DNA of 64,000 nucleotides from JBBEAM01 sp942491105 (GTDB lineage: Bacteria > Pseudomonadota > Alphaproteobacteria > Kiloniellales > DSM-21159), in assembly GCA_942491105.1 (NCBI GenBank), contig CALNZX010000005.1, forward strand, positions 186,001-250,000, written 5' to 3'. Made by a program: the position numbers and the translations under genes. Shown here piece by piece: positions 35,157-42,902 of this stretch. The notes under the pieces were generated by a model, which did not search any database, had not been told where the DNA came from, and saw only the letters and a program-made list of their open reading frames with translations. How positions within the stretch are numbered: the stretch's first letter is position 1; every line of letters begins with the position of its first letter.

Positions 35157-36761
35157 ATGTTGAATACTCCACAAAGTTTCGGCGGCATGGTGACCGCCCC
35201 CCACCACCTGGCGGCGCAGGCCGGGCTTTCCGTGCTGCGCGATGGCGGCAACGCGATCGAGGCGGCGGTGGCCGCGGCGGCGGCCATCGCGGTCGTCTAT
35301 CCCCACATGAACGCGCTAGGCGGCGATAACTTCTGGCTGATTCACGAGGGCGATTCCGGCGGCGGTTCGGCGCCGCGCGCGATCTCCGGCTGCGGCACCG
35401 CGGGAGCCGGCGTGACGCCGGACTTCTATCGCTCTCAAGGCTTGAGCGAGATCCCGATGCGCGGCCCGATGGCGGTGAACACCGTGGCCGGCGCGGTAGG
35501 CGGCTGGCAGAAGGCCCTGGAGATTTCCCGCGACTGGGGCGGAAACTTGCCGTTGAGCCGTCTTTTGGAGGATGCGATCCGCTATGCCGCCGAGGGCATG
35601 CCGCTGACCGAGTCCCAGTCCCGCGACACCGTCGGCAAGCTCGAGGAGCTGCGCGAGCATCCCGGCTTTGCCTCCGCCTTCCTGCCCGAGGGGCGCGCGC
35701 CGCAGAGCGGCAAACGCCTGATGCAGCCGGCGCTGGCGGCGAGCCTGCAGCAATTGGCATACGCGGGCCTGGACGATTTCTATCGCGGAGATCTGGCACG
35801 CCTGATCGCCGAGGACTTGGCGAGCGTCGGCAGCCCGCTCTATCTGGAGGATCTGACCTCCTACGAAGCCGAGGAGGTCGCGCCGCTCAGCGTGGCGGTG
35901 AACGGCGGGCGGCTGTTCAACCATCCGCCGCCGACTCAGGGCCTCGCCTCGCTGATTCTCTTGGCGCTCTACAACAGGCGTACGGCCTGGGAAGTCGACT
36001 CCTTCGATTTTTATCACGCCCTGGTGGAGGCGACGAAGCAGGCCTTCCAGGTGCGCGACAGGGAGATCGCCGACCCGGCGGCCATGACCAAGGACCCGGG
36101 CAGCTTCCTGGAGGAGGCGAGCTTGGCCAAGATGGCGACGGCGATGCACGCTACCAAGGCGGCTCCCTGGCCGGCCAGGACGCCGAGCAAGGGCGATACC
36201 GTCTGGCTGGGCGTCGTCGACGGCGAGGGACGGGCGGTGAGCCTGATCCAATCGATTTACTGGGAGTTCGGTTCCGGCGTCGTGCTGCCCCAGTCGGGGC
36301 TGCTGTGGCAGAACCGCGGCGCCAGCTTCACGCTTAAGGAAGGCGATCTCAACGTCGTGGCGCCGGGGAAGAAACCGGTCCACACCCTCAACCCGGCGCT
36401 GTGTCTCTTCGACGATGGCCGGGTCATGCCCTATGGCTGCATGGGCGGGGAAGGCCAGCCGCAGACTCAGGCGGCCGTCTTCGCGCGCTACGCGCTGCAT
36501 GGCATGGGACTGCAGGAGGCGGTAACCGCGCCACGCTGGCTGCTCGGCCGCTCCTGGGGTGCGGAGAAGACCAGCCTCAGCCTGGAAGCGCGTGTCGATC
36601 CGAAGGTCGTGGCGGCCTTGAAGCAGGCCGGACACGAGGTCGATCTGACTAGCGACTTCGATTCCCTGATGGGCCACGCCGGTGCCTTGGTGCGCCATGC
36701 CGATGGATTGATCGAAGGCGCCTCGGACCCGCGCAGCGATGGCACGGTGGCCGCGTACTAG
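35157..36761 (+). CDS. Gamma-glutamyltransferase-like Ntn hydrolase (YwrD/HpxW type), cytosolic
   Basis: This 534-residue protein has no signal peptide. The family frame is clear: GLSVLRDGGNAIEAAVAA at the start, PHMNALGGDNF, and a candidate catalytic Thr348 in KGDTVWLGVVDG. It then has SLIQSIYWEFGSGVV, as in YwrD/HpxW-like members that act on oxamate or other amides rather than glutathione. Substrate is inferred only from family type. The gene stands alone and ends at a strong bidirectional terminator. It is a distant paralogue of the lipoprotein-type ggt at 30401. Confidence 0.87.
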   Translation: MLNTPQSFGGMVTAPHHLAAQAGLSVLRDGGNAIEAAVAAAAAIAVVYPHMNALGGDNFWLIHEGDSGGGSAPRAISGCGTAGAGVTPDFYRSQGLSEIPMRGPMAVNTVAGAVGGWQKALEISRDWGGNLPLSRLLEDAIRYAAEGMPLTESQSRDTVGKLEELREHPGFASAFLPEGRAPQSGKRLMQPALAASLQQLAYAGLDDFYRGDLARLIAEDLASVGSPLYLEDLTSYEAEEVAPLSVAVNGGRLFNHPPPTQGLASLILLALYNRRTAWEVDSFDFYHALVEATKQAFQVRDREIADPAAMTKDPGSFLEEASLAKMATAMHATKAAPWPARTPSKGDTVWLGVVDGEGRAVSLIQSIYWEFGSGVVLPQSGLLWQNRGASFTLKEGDLNVVAPGKKPVHTLNPALCLFDDGRVMPYGCMGGEGQPQTQAAVFARYALHGMGLQEAVTAPRWLLGRSWGAEKTSLSLEARVDPKVVAALKQAGHEVDLTSDFDSLMGHAGALVRHADGLIEGASDPRSDGTVAAY

Positions 36762-36783
36762 AGCGTTTCGTTCAACCGCGCGT

Positions 36784-36828
36784 AAAAAAAGAAAACGGCG
36801 CCCAGGGATCTCCCAAGGCGCCGTTTTT
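36784..36828. terminator. Bidirectional intrinsic terminator
   Basis: A perfect stem AAAACGGCGCC (36792-36802) / GGCGCCGTTTT (36817-36827) with a 14-base loop is flanked by A-rich sequence on the left and a T-run on the right. It can stop the rightward GGT-like gene (ending 36761) and the leftward lipoprotein gene (ending 36848). Confidence 0.9.
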
Positions 36829-36847
36829 GTATCCGTCTTCGGGAGGC

Positions 36848-37957
36848 TTAGCGCACGTAGACGTGCACCTCGTTGATCGTGCCCCTGGGGTTGGTGGTCG
36901 AGGACAGCGACACCCGGTCCGGGGGCAGCCCCATGTTGGTCAGGGAACGCATCACCGCCTCGGCATTGCGCTGGGTGGCGTTGCTCGCCAGGGCCGCCTG
37001 TGCCGTGTTGCCGGCCCCGGGCGCGACGGCCACGAGATCGAAGGCGGCCTGGGGACGCCGCTCCAGCGCCTGGCTGACGGCGTTGAAGAGCGCCTGCTCG
37101 TAGTTGACGTCCGGACGGTCGAAGCGAATCACGACCAGCGGCTGGCTGCGCCCGACCTGGCTTGCCGCGCCGCCCGGTGCCGGCGCCGCCGGAATGCCGT
37201 AGGCGCGGTTGGCCAGGCTGCCGCCCAGATAATCGCCGTTCTTGATCGCCGTCGACATGGCGGTCAGGTTGGCGCGCTCGGAGATCAGATAGTTCGAGGC
37301 GCGTGCGACATCCTCGGTCAGTTCGGTCAGCAAGCGGTCGATCAGCACCACGGTCTGGTTGCCTTCGTCCTCAAGCACCTCGAGCTGGCGATGATCCTCG
37401 TCGACGGCGCCGGAAAGATTGTAGGTCGCGCGGATCGAGTTGAGCAGATAGGTCGCGCGGCTGGAGGTCGAACTGACCTCGTTGGCCAGGGTGTTCATGC
37501 TGGCGATCGAGTTGTCGACGTTGCCAAGCTCCGTCTGTGCCTGATTCCACTGCGCCACCAGCTCCGGGTTGCCGGGCGTGGTGCCAACCTGCAGCCGGGC
37601 ATTAATATTGCCGATCAGGTTGTGATAGTTGTTGGCCGAAGCCCGCGCGTCGGAGCGCAGGCTCTGCAGCCGCGTATTTTCGTCGCTGATGCCGGACTGG
37701 ATCGACGTCAGGTCGCCGCGCATATCCTGAACCCGCTGCCCGACGGCGGTTCCCGTCGGCGCGAAGGAGGTGACCCCTTGCGGCTCGAAGGTTCCCGTTC
37801 CAAGAAGCGGTGGTCCCTGGTTCTGCGCGCTGGACGAAGACTCCGCACTCTGCGCTTGCGCATCGACCGAAGGCCAAAGCGCATCCTCGTTGGAAGTGCA
37901 GCCTCCAATCAGCATGACCGCGGTTATCGCGGCAACGGACCGGCTTAGAAAAGTCAT
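36848..37957 (-). CDS. Conserved lipoprotein with helical region and C-terminal envelope domain
   Basis: This 369-residue predicted lipoprotein has its lipobox at MLIGGC, with lipidated Cys20 (start ATG at 37957; the preceding in-frame start extends into the promoter). A Gln/Ser-rich linker precedes helices from about 75 to 245 (NSIASMNTLANEVSSTSSRA and similar). The C-terminal part from about 290 reads VVIRFDRPDVNYEQALFNAV, then AEAVMRSLTNMGLPPDRVSL, reminiscent of OmpA-like peptidoglycan domains but without the classical motif. It probably links envelope layers. The function is not known. Confidence 0.72.
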   Translation of the reverse strand: MTFLSRSVAAITAVMLIGGCTSNEDALWPSVDAQAQSAESSSSAQNQGPPLLGTGTFEPQGVTSFAPTGTAVGQRVQDMRGDLTSIQSGISDENTRLQSLRSDARASANNYHNLIGNINARLQVGTTPGNPELVAQWNQAQTELGNVDNSIASMNTLANEVSSTSSRATYLLNSIRATYNLSGAVDEDHRQLEVLEDEGNQTVVLIDRLLTELTEDVARASNYLISERANLTAMSTAIKNGDYLGGSLANRAYGIPAAPAPGGAASQVGRSQPLVVIRFDRPDVNYEQALFNAVSQALERRPQAAFDLVAVAPGAGNTAQAALASNATQRNAEAVMRSLTNMGLPPDRVSLSSTTNPRGTINEVHVYVR

Positions 37958-38256
37958 GCTATTCTCTACCCTGACGTATGTCCGCGTAGAATCGCCCGAT
38001 AATTCCCCCGGCATAGATTGCCTGAAACGCACGATTCGCGGCGCGGCCCCCCAATTAATATCGCCGCGATAGTACTTTATGGACCGGCAGGGGACAAGAC
38101 AGTTTTCCCTTTGATTCAGCAGGCGAATCCAGCGGTTATCCAGGGTTCTTGAAGAGCTTGCATAGCTAGGGCGCTTCGTCTAATGTCCGCCGCGTTTCGC
38201 CGGAGGGGTGTCGCGACCGCGATGTTCCATGGCCCGAAACGGATCGTTTCGGCAAT
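37958..38256. other. Intergenic region before tRNA-Arg
   Basis: These 299 bases should include promoters for the leftward lipoprotein gene and for tRNA-Arg. AT-rich pieces such as CCAATTAATATCG (near 38050) are present. No consensus -35/-10 pair, RNA or further gene could be supported. Confidence 0.3.
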
Positions 38257-38333
38257 GCGCCCGTAGCTCAACTGGATAGAGCGTCTGACTACGGATCAGG
38301 AGGTTGGGAGTTCGAATCTTCCCGGGCGCGCCA
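38257..38333 (+). tRNA. tRNA-Arg (anticodon ACG)
   Basis: A full cloverleaf can be folded by eye. The acceptor arm is GCGCCCG (38257-38263) with CGGGCGC (38323-38329). The D arm contains GCTCAACTGGATAGAGC. The anticodon arm is TCTGA-CTACGGA-TCAGG with anticodon ACG (read as ICG, decoding CGU/CGC/CGA). The T arm is GGGAG-TTCGAAT-CTTCC, and CCA is encoded at 38331-38333. Downstream has a short T-rich stretch. No integrase or other attachment-site sign is near. Confidence 0.97.
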
Positions 38334-38485
38334 TTATTTTTCTGCTGCAAAATCAGCCTGCTAGATTCCGAAAAGCCGCGTCCGCTTAGGGATTCCTTAA
38401 GCTCGGCAGCATAGGTTCCAAGGTTGCAATACCACAGCTTCGTCGCGTTTTCCGAGATGCGCGCCTCAGCACTGGAACTGAACGA

Positions 38486-40249
38486 ATGGCACTTTTTTCC
38501 TATCAAGCGGTTGAGGCGCTGATCCAGAATCTGGCTCTGCTGATCGTCCTTGCCTTTGCTTTCTCCCAGGCCGTTACCCGTCTCGATGGCTTGCCAAGTC
38601 AGCTGCGCCAAGCTGTGCTCGGTTTGCTGTTCGGCGGCATGGCGGTGCTCTGCATGACTTTTCCGCTGATCTTCGCGCCGGGAATCATCGCCGACCTGCG
38701 CAATGTCGTGATCATGATGGCGGCGCCTTTCGGCGGCCCGGTCGCGGGCCTGGTGGCGGGGGCGGTGGCGGCGGGCTATCGCATCTATCTTGGCGGCGCC
38801 GGAGCGCCCGTCGGGGTCCTGGCAATTACTCTCGCGACCGTGCTGGGCCTGGCCTATTCGCTGCGCAGCGGCGAGCTGCGCAGCCTGCGTGGCGCGTTCA
38901 TGCTTGGTATCATGCTGACCGTGGTCACGATGCCGGCGTTTTTGCTGCTGCCGGCGCCCAGCGAGGGGCCGAGCTTTGCCGTGCGGATAGGTCCGATCTT
39001 CGCGGTTATGACTCCCGTTGCTTCGATCGCGCTATGGCTGATTATGAGCATCGACATCAAGCGGCGCGCGGCGGAATCCGCGCGCATCGAAAGCGAGACC
39101 CGGTTTCGCGACATTGTCGAGACGGCATCGGACTGGTTCTGGGAAATGGATGCGCAGCTGCGTTTTTCCTATGTCTCCTCGCGCTTTGACGGCATTACCG
39201 GCTTTGCGCCAGGCTTTTTGCTGGGCAAGCGCCGGGACGAGATTTGGTATGGCCCCCTCACACCCGCTTCCAGGGAGCATTTGGCCGATCTCGAGGCACG
39301 CAAGGTCTTTCGCGATTTCCGCTATCCAATTCGTAAGGCGGACGGCAGCGTCGGCCATCTTATGTCGAGCGGAAAGCCGCTGTTCGATGATGAGGGCGAG
39401 TTCCTGGGCTACCGGGGCAGCGGCAGCGATGTGACGGCCGAGGTCGAGGCGGTCAACGCCTTGAAGCTGGCCCGGCGCAAGGCCGAGGAAGCGAATCGCA
39501 TCAAATCCAGTTTTCTGGCCAACATGTCGCATGAGCTGCGCACGCCGCTCAACGCCGTGATCGGGTTCTCCGAGGTCATGCGCGATGAGCTGATGGGGCC
39601 GATCGGCAACGAGGCCTACAAGGAGTACTCCCGCGACATCAACGACAGCGGCCGCTTCTTGCTCGAGCTGATCAACGATATTCTCGATCTCTCCAAGGTC
39701 GAATCCGGGCGCTACGAGATCTGCCCGGAGCGTCAGGCCGCCTATAGCCTGGTCGAGCATTCGGCCAAGTTTCTTATGCAGAAGGCCCGCAACAAGGGCG
39801 TACGTCTGCGTAGCGAGATTTCACACGACCTGCCATTGCTCAATGTCGACGAGCGCCTGATCCGGCAGGCCCTGATCAACCTGATCGGCAACGCCGTCAA
39901 GTTCACGGACGCGGACGGAGAGGTCGCGGTCACAGCGCAGCTGCTGGAGGATGGCGCGTTCGAATTCGTCGTCGCCGACAGCGGCGTCGGCATCGACCCC
40001 GACGACTTCGACGAGATCATGGAGCCTTTCCGCCAGACGCGGCATGGCCGCCAGACGCGCGAAGGGACTGGCCTGGGCCTGTCGCTGAGCAAGGCCTTCG
40101 TCGAGTTGCATGGCGGCAAGTTGCTGCTTGAGAGCCAGCTTGGCATGGGCACCACCGTGCGCGTGCGCTTGCCGGCGAGCTGCGTGCTGGAGGAAGCTGG
40201 GGCCCCGCTCGCCGAACCGCGCGCCGTGGCGCGGGCGGCCAGCGGCTAG
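38486..40249 (+). CDS. Sensor histidine kinase with LytS-type 5TM receptor and PAS domain
   Basis: This 587-residue kinase has an N-terminal LytS-like 5TM receptor (about 1-190), which includes ADLRNVVIMMAAPFGGPVAG. A PAS domain (about 205-320) follows, then HisKA with His349 in SHELRTPLNAVIGF, and HATPase with NLIGNAVKF and GTGLGLSLS near the end. It resembles orphan alphaproteobacterial kinases that signal through distant regulators, since no response regulator is adjacent. The stop shares a CTAG with the convergent UPF0016 gene. The ligand is unknown. Confidence 0.9.
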   Translation: MALFSYQAVEALIQNLALLIVLAFAFSQAVTRLDGLPSQLRQAVLGLLFGGMAVLCMTFPLIFAPGIIADLRNVVIMMAAPFGGPVAGLVAGAVAAGYRIYLGGAGAPVGVLAITLATVLGLAYSLRSGELRSLRGAFMLGIMLTVVTMPAFLLLPAPSEGPSFAVRIGPIFAVMTPVASIALWLIMSIDIKRRAAESARIESETRFRDIVETASDWFWEMDAQLRFSYVSSRFDGITGFAPGFLLGKRRDEIWYGPLTPASREHLADLEARKVFRDFRYPIRKADGSVGHLMSSGKPLFDDEGEFLGYRGSGSDVTAEVEAVNALKLARRKAEEANRIKSSFLANMSHELRTPLNAVIGFSEVMRDELMGPIGNEAYKEYSRDINDSGRFLLELINDILDLSKVESGRYEICPERQAAYSLVEHSAKFLMQKARNKGVRLRSEISHDLPLLNVDERLIRQALINLIGNAVKFTDADGEVAVTAQLLEDGAFEFVVADSGVGIDPDDFDEIMEPFRQTRHGRQTREGTGLGLSLSKAFVELHGGKLLLESQLGMGTTVRVRLPASCVLEEAGAPLAEPRAVARAASG

Positions 40250-40527
40250 GCGCCGGAAAAGTGGCCATAGAGGCTCCAGACACCGATCGCGATGAATCCA
40301 GCCCCGGCGATCGCCTTGAGCGGCAGCAGCGCGAGATAGCGTTCGAACAGTCCCCCGGCGATAACCGCTAAAGCCGTGGCGGCCAGCAGGGCGCTCGCGG
40401 CTGCCAGAAACACCAGAAACGGCGGCCGCTGCGGGTCGGCGGCGAAGAGCAGGGTCGCGAGCTGCGTCTTGTCGCCCAGCTCGGCCAGGAAAACCGAAAA
40501 GAAGATCGCGAAAAAACTCGAAAGCAT
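40246..40527 (-). CDS. UPF0016/TMEM165-type (GDT1-like) half-size transporter, likely Mn export
   Basis: This 93-residue membrane protein carries one copy of the UPF0016 unit with the metal-binding ELGDKTQ (15-21) and three TMs. Most family members carry two such units. The ATG at 40527 is chosen for the conserved MLSSFFAIFFSVFLAELGDK start; longer in-frame extensions run through the riboswitch. The manganese riboswitch in the leader supports manganese export or homeostasis, as for MntP, Alx and MneA elsewhere. Homodimerisation would restore a two-unit transporter, but that is inference. Confidence 0.87.
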   Translation of the reverse strand: MLSSFFAIFFSVFLAELGDKTQLATLLFAADPQRPPFLVFLAAASALLAATALAVIAGGLFERYLALLPLKAIAGAGFIAIGVWSLYGHFSGA

Positions 40528-40541
40528 GGATCGTGCCTTTG

Positions 40542-40586
40542 GGCCGGGCGGTGTCTGAACACGCGACTTCCTGTCCCCGCCCGGCC
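40542..40586 (-). promoter_or_regulatory. Expression-platform hairpin before the UPF0016 gene
   Basis: A perfect 10-base inverted repeat GGCCGGGCGG (40542-40551) / CCGCCCGGCC (40577-40586) lies between the riboswitch and the start. Its downstream end is close to the AAAGG Shine-Dalgarno before the ATG. It has no T-run on the minus strand, so translational rather than transcriptional control is the more likely reading. Confidence 0.5.
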
Positions 40587-40589
40587 GGC

Positions 40590-40724
40590 TAGGTCCATAG
40601 AAGCCACGAGTCTCACCAGCCTTGCGGACCAAACGGTCCCGGGTGTCCGCACCATGGCCGTTTGGCCAAGTCTGTTGACACGGACCTTCCCGCGAAGCGC
40701 GCGGAAAGCGGTTACTCCCTCTAG
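40590..40724 (-). promoter_or_regulatory. yybP-ykoY-type manganese riboswitch
   Basis: On the minus strand the leader shows the class signatures in order: GAGGGAGTAAC (40711-40721), GTCAACA (about 40673-40679) and GGTGAGAC (40610-40617). AGGTCC (40682-40687) can pair with GGACCT (40591-40596). A stem CCGTTTGG/CCAAACGG (40658-40665 / 40629-40636) forms an internal hairpin. This RNA class binds Mn and often precedes UPF0016 or MntP-type exporters, which matches the gene immediately downstream. Borders are approximate. Confidence 0.8.
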
Positions 40725-40778
40725 GCGGGCGTTGGATAGCGCGAAACGGTATGGCGCGCAAGCCGGGAACGCAGCGGC

Positions 40779-41585
40779 TCAGTTCTTGCGCAGGGCACCG
40801 AGGAAGGCGAGGTAGCGGGCGCGGCTGTCTTCGGTGGCCGCGCGGTCGCCGCCGACGATGTGGCCCGCATAGGACTGCTTTTCGACCGGCAGATCGAAGC
40901 TGTGATAGGCGTCCGGATAGACATACACCTGCATCTCTGCGCCTTCGGCGTCGGCGGCCCGCAGCACGCAGCCGTCCGGCGGTACCCAGTCGTCCTTACC
41001 GCCGCCGAAAACCAGCAAGGGCGAGGCCAGCTTGGGGTAGCGATCGAGAGCGCCGCACCAGGGGTAGTAGGCGACGATGCCGGCGAAGGGCGTGGCGTCG
41101 TCCTTGACGGCGGCGCGCTGCGCGGCGAGCAGAGCCACCGAGCCGCCGTTGCTTTGTCCGATCAGGAAGACCGCGGCGGGATCGACGTCGCCGCGCTCCG
41201 CGAGATAGGCCTTCACGGCAAAGGCGTCCTTGGTGCGGTAGTAGCGCGCCAGATTGAGCTCGCCGAGGCTTTCGCAGACCATGCCGCCGCCCTTGTTGCG
41301 GCGGCTGAAGCTGTCGACGATCACCGCCATGTACCCGGCTGCGGTCAAGGCCTCGGCATGATCCCTTAAACCCGCGAGCACGCTGCCTTCGAGTCCGCTG
41401 CAGCCATGCAGCAGCAAGACCGCGGGATAGGGGCCCTTTCCGGTTGGCAGCTGTATCTCCAGGACAAGCTCATCGCCCAGCTCGAGCCGCTCGGCGGCGG
41501 GCGCATTCGCCGCTGTCAGCGCCAGGGCGGCGCAGAGCAGCAGGGCCGCGGCAACGCTGCGAAAGGAAGACGCGGGAAGCGGCAT
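40779..41585 (-). CDS. Secreted dienelactone hydrolase-like alpha/beta hydrolase
   Basis: This 268-residue esterase/hydrolase has an N-terminal signal peptide (residues 1-31, ending APAAE). The nucleophile Ser145 lies in IGQSNGGSV, with Asp199 in GGKDDWV and His228 in YHSFD. That completes a catalytic triad in the dienelactone hydrolase family pattern. The natural substrate is unknown. The longer in-frame start was rejected because it opens no signal. It is divergent from the RND adaptor at 41798; the upstream intergenic region (212 bases) has no clear promoter. Confidence 0.88.
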   Translation of the reverse strand: MPLPASSFRSVAAALLLCAALALTAANAPAAERLELGDELVLEIQLPTGKGPYPAVLLLHGCSGLEGSVLAGLRDHAEALTAAGYMAVIVDSFSRRNKGGGMVCESLGELNLARYYRTKDAFAVKAYLAERGDVDPAAVFLIGQSNGGSVALLAAQRAAVKDDATPFAGIVAYYPWCGALDRYPKLASPLLVFGGGKDDWVPPDGCVLRAADAEGAEMQVYVYPDAYHSFDLPVEKQSYAGHIVGGDRAATEDSRARYLAFLGALRKN

Positions 41586-41797
41586 GGCGGGGTCCCTTCT
41601 TAACCTGGACTTGGCAATGCTATCCGGGAAGCCAGCCCTGCGCGAAGCGGAATCGCAGAGTGCTTTTCCGTCAGGTTTTAAATCGCGCATTGCCGCTGGC
41701 TGCCGGGGCCCCCAAGTCACGGCCTTGGGACTTGCACAGCGGCAGGCTTGGGTTCATCTTCACGCGCTTTGGCACGGGTCCACCAGGGGCGATAGGA

Positions 41798-42898
41798 ATG
41801 CAGCTTTCTCGGCGGTTTTTCACGGCTTTCGCGGCCACGCTCGGATTTGGCCTAGCGGTGTCGGCGGCCGAGTTCGTCCGGGCGCAGGAGGGTCCGCCGC
41901 CGGTTCCGGTCGAGGTGGCGCCGGTGTCCGTAGAGACCGTGTTGATCGAGGTCAGCGCCGTCGGCACGCTGCTGTCCAACGAATCCGTGATCCTGCGGCC
42001 GGAAATCGCCGGCCTGGTCACGGAGATCGCCTTCGAGGAAGGCGCCAACGTGACCGAGGGCGACCTGCTGTTCGGCCTGGAAGACTCGATCTATCAGGCG
42101 GAGCTGGAGGATGCGCGGGCGCGCTTGCTGCTGAGCCAGCGCAACTACGAGCGGGCCAAGGACCTGTACGATCGCGGCGCCGGGACCGCGCGCAGCCGCG
42201 ACGAAGCCGAGGCGGAGCTGCGAACCGCGCGCGCCGCGGTGGAGCTGGGCACGGCCCGGCTCGAGAAAACCCGGATACACGCGCCGATTTCAGGGGTCGT
42301 CGGCTTGCGCAACGTCAGTGAAGGCGACTACGTCGAGGCTGGCGACGATCTGGTGAACCTCGAGGATATCCAGTCGCTGAAGGTCGATTTTTCGATTCCC
42401 GAGCGCTATCTCGCCAATCTGAGCGTCGGTCAAAGCGTGCAGATCAGCGCCGACGCCTTTCCCGGGCAGATCTTCACCGGGGAGGTCTATGCCAGCAATC
42501 CGCTGATCAATGTCGCCGGCCGCAGTATCGAGGTGCGGGCCCGGATCGATAACCGGCAGTCGAAACTGCGGCCCGGTCTGTTCGTTCGCGTGCGATTGGA
42601 ACTCGACCGCCGTGAGCGCGCCATCGTCATTGCCGAGCAAGCCCTGGTGCCCCGCGATCAGGAAATCTACGTCTACAAGGTCGTGGAGGGCGCGGCGGTG
42701 ATGACACAGATCGTGACGGGGCAGCGCAAGTTCGGCAAGGTCGAGGTTCTCGAGGGGCTGACGGAAAGCGATATCGTGGTGGTCGCGGGGCAGCTGAAGC
42801 TGCGCGACGGGGCCAAGGTGCAGCCGGTACCGGCCACTGGCACCTCCCAAGGCACGCCGGGCGGAGTGACGCCGGGCAACGGCGGCGCGGGATCCTGA
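41798..42898 (+). CDS. RND efflux periplasmic adaptor (HlyD/MFP family)
   Basis: This 366-residue inner-membrane adaptor has a signal/anchor (residues 1-30, ending FVRAQ). It then shows the membrane-fusion-protein order: a lipoyl half (SVILRPEIAGLVTEIAFEEG), a coiled hairpin (LEDARARLLLSQRNYERAK) and the second lipoyl half (TRIHAPISGVVG). A beta-barrel and membrane-proximal domain follow (about 200-360). AGGA lies before the ATG at 41798. The RND pump gene follows 4 bases later. No outer-membrane channel gene is near, so a shared TolC is expected. Confidence 0.93.
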   Translation: MQLSRRFFTAFAATLGFGLAVSAAEFVRAQEGPPPVPVEVAPVSVETVLIEVSAVGTLLSNESVILRPEIAGLVTEIAFEEGANVTEGDLLFGLEDSIYQAELEDARARLLLSQRNYERAKDLYDRGAGTARSRDEAEAELRTARAAVELGTARLEKTRIHAPISGVVGLRNVSEGDYVEAGDDLVNLEDIQSLKVDFSIPERYLANLSVGQSVQISADAFPGQIFTGEVYASNPLINVAGRSIEVRARIDNRQSKLRPGLFVRVRLELDRRERAIVIAEQALVPRDQEIYVYKVVEGAAVMTQIVTGQRKFGKVEVLEGLTESDIVVVAGQLKLRDGAKVQPVPATGTSQGTPGGVTPGNGGAGS

Positions 42899-42902
42899 CC
42901 CC

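Noticed and set aside
38257..38333. tRNA-Arg as an integration site for a genomic island
   Set aside because: No integrase, direct repeat of the tRNA 3' end or change in base composition is visible on either side.
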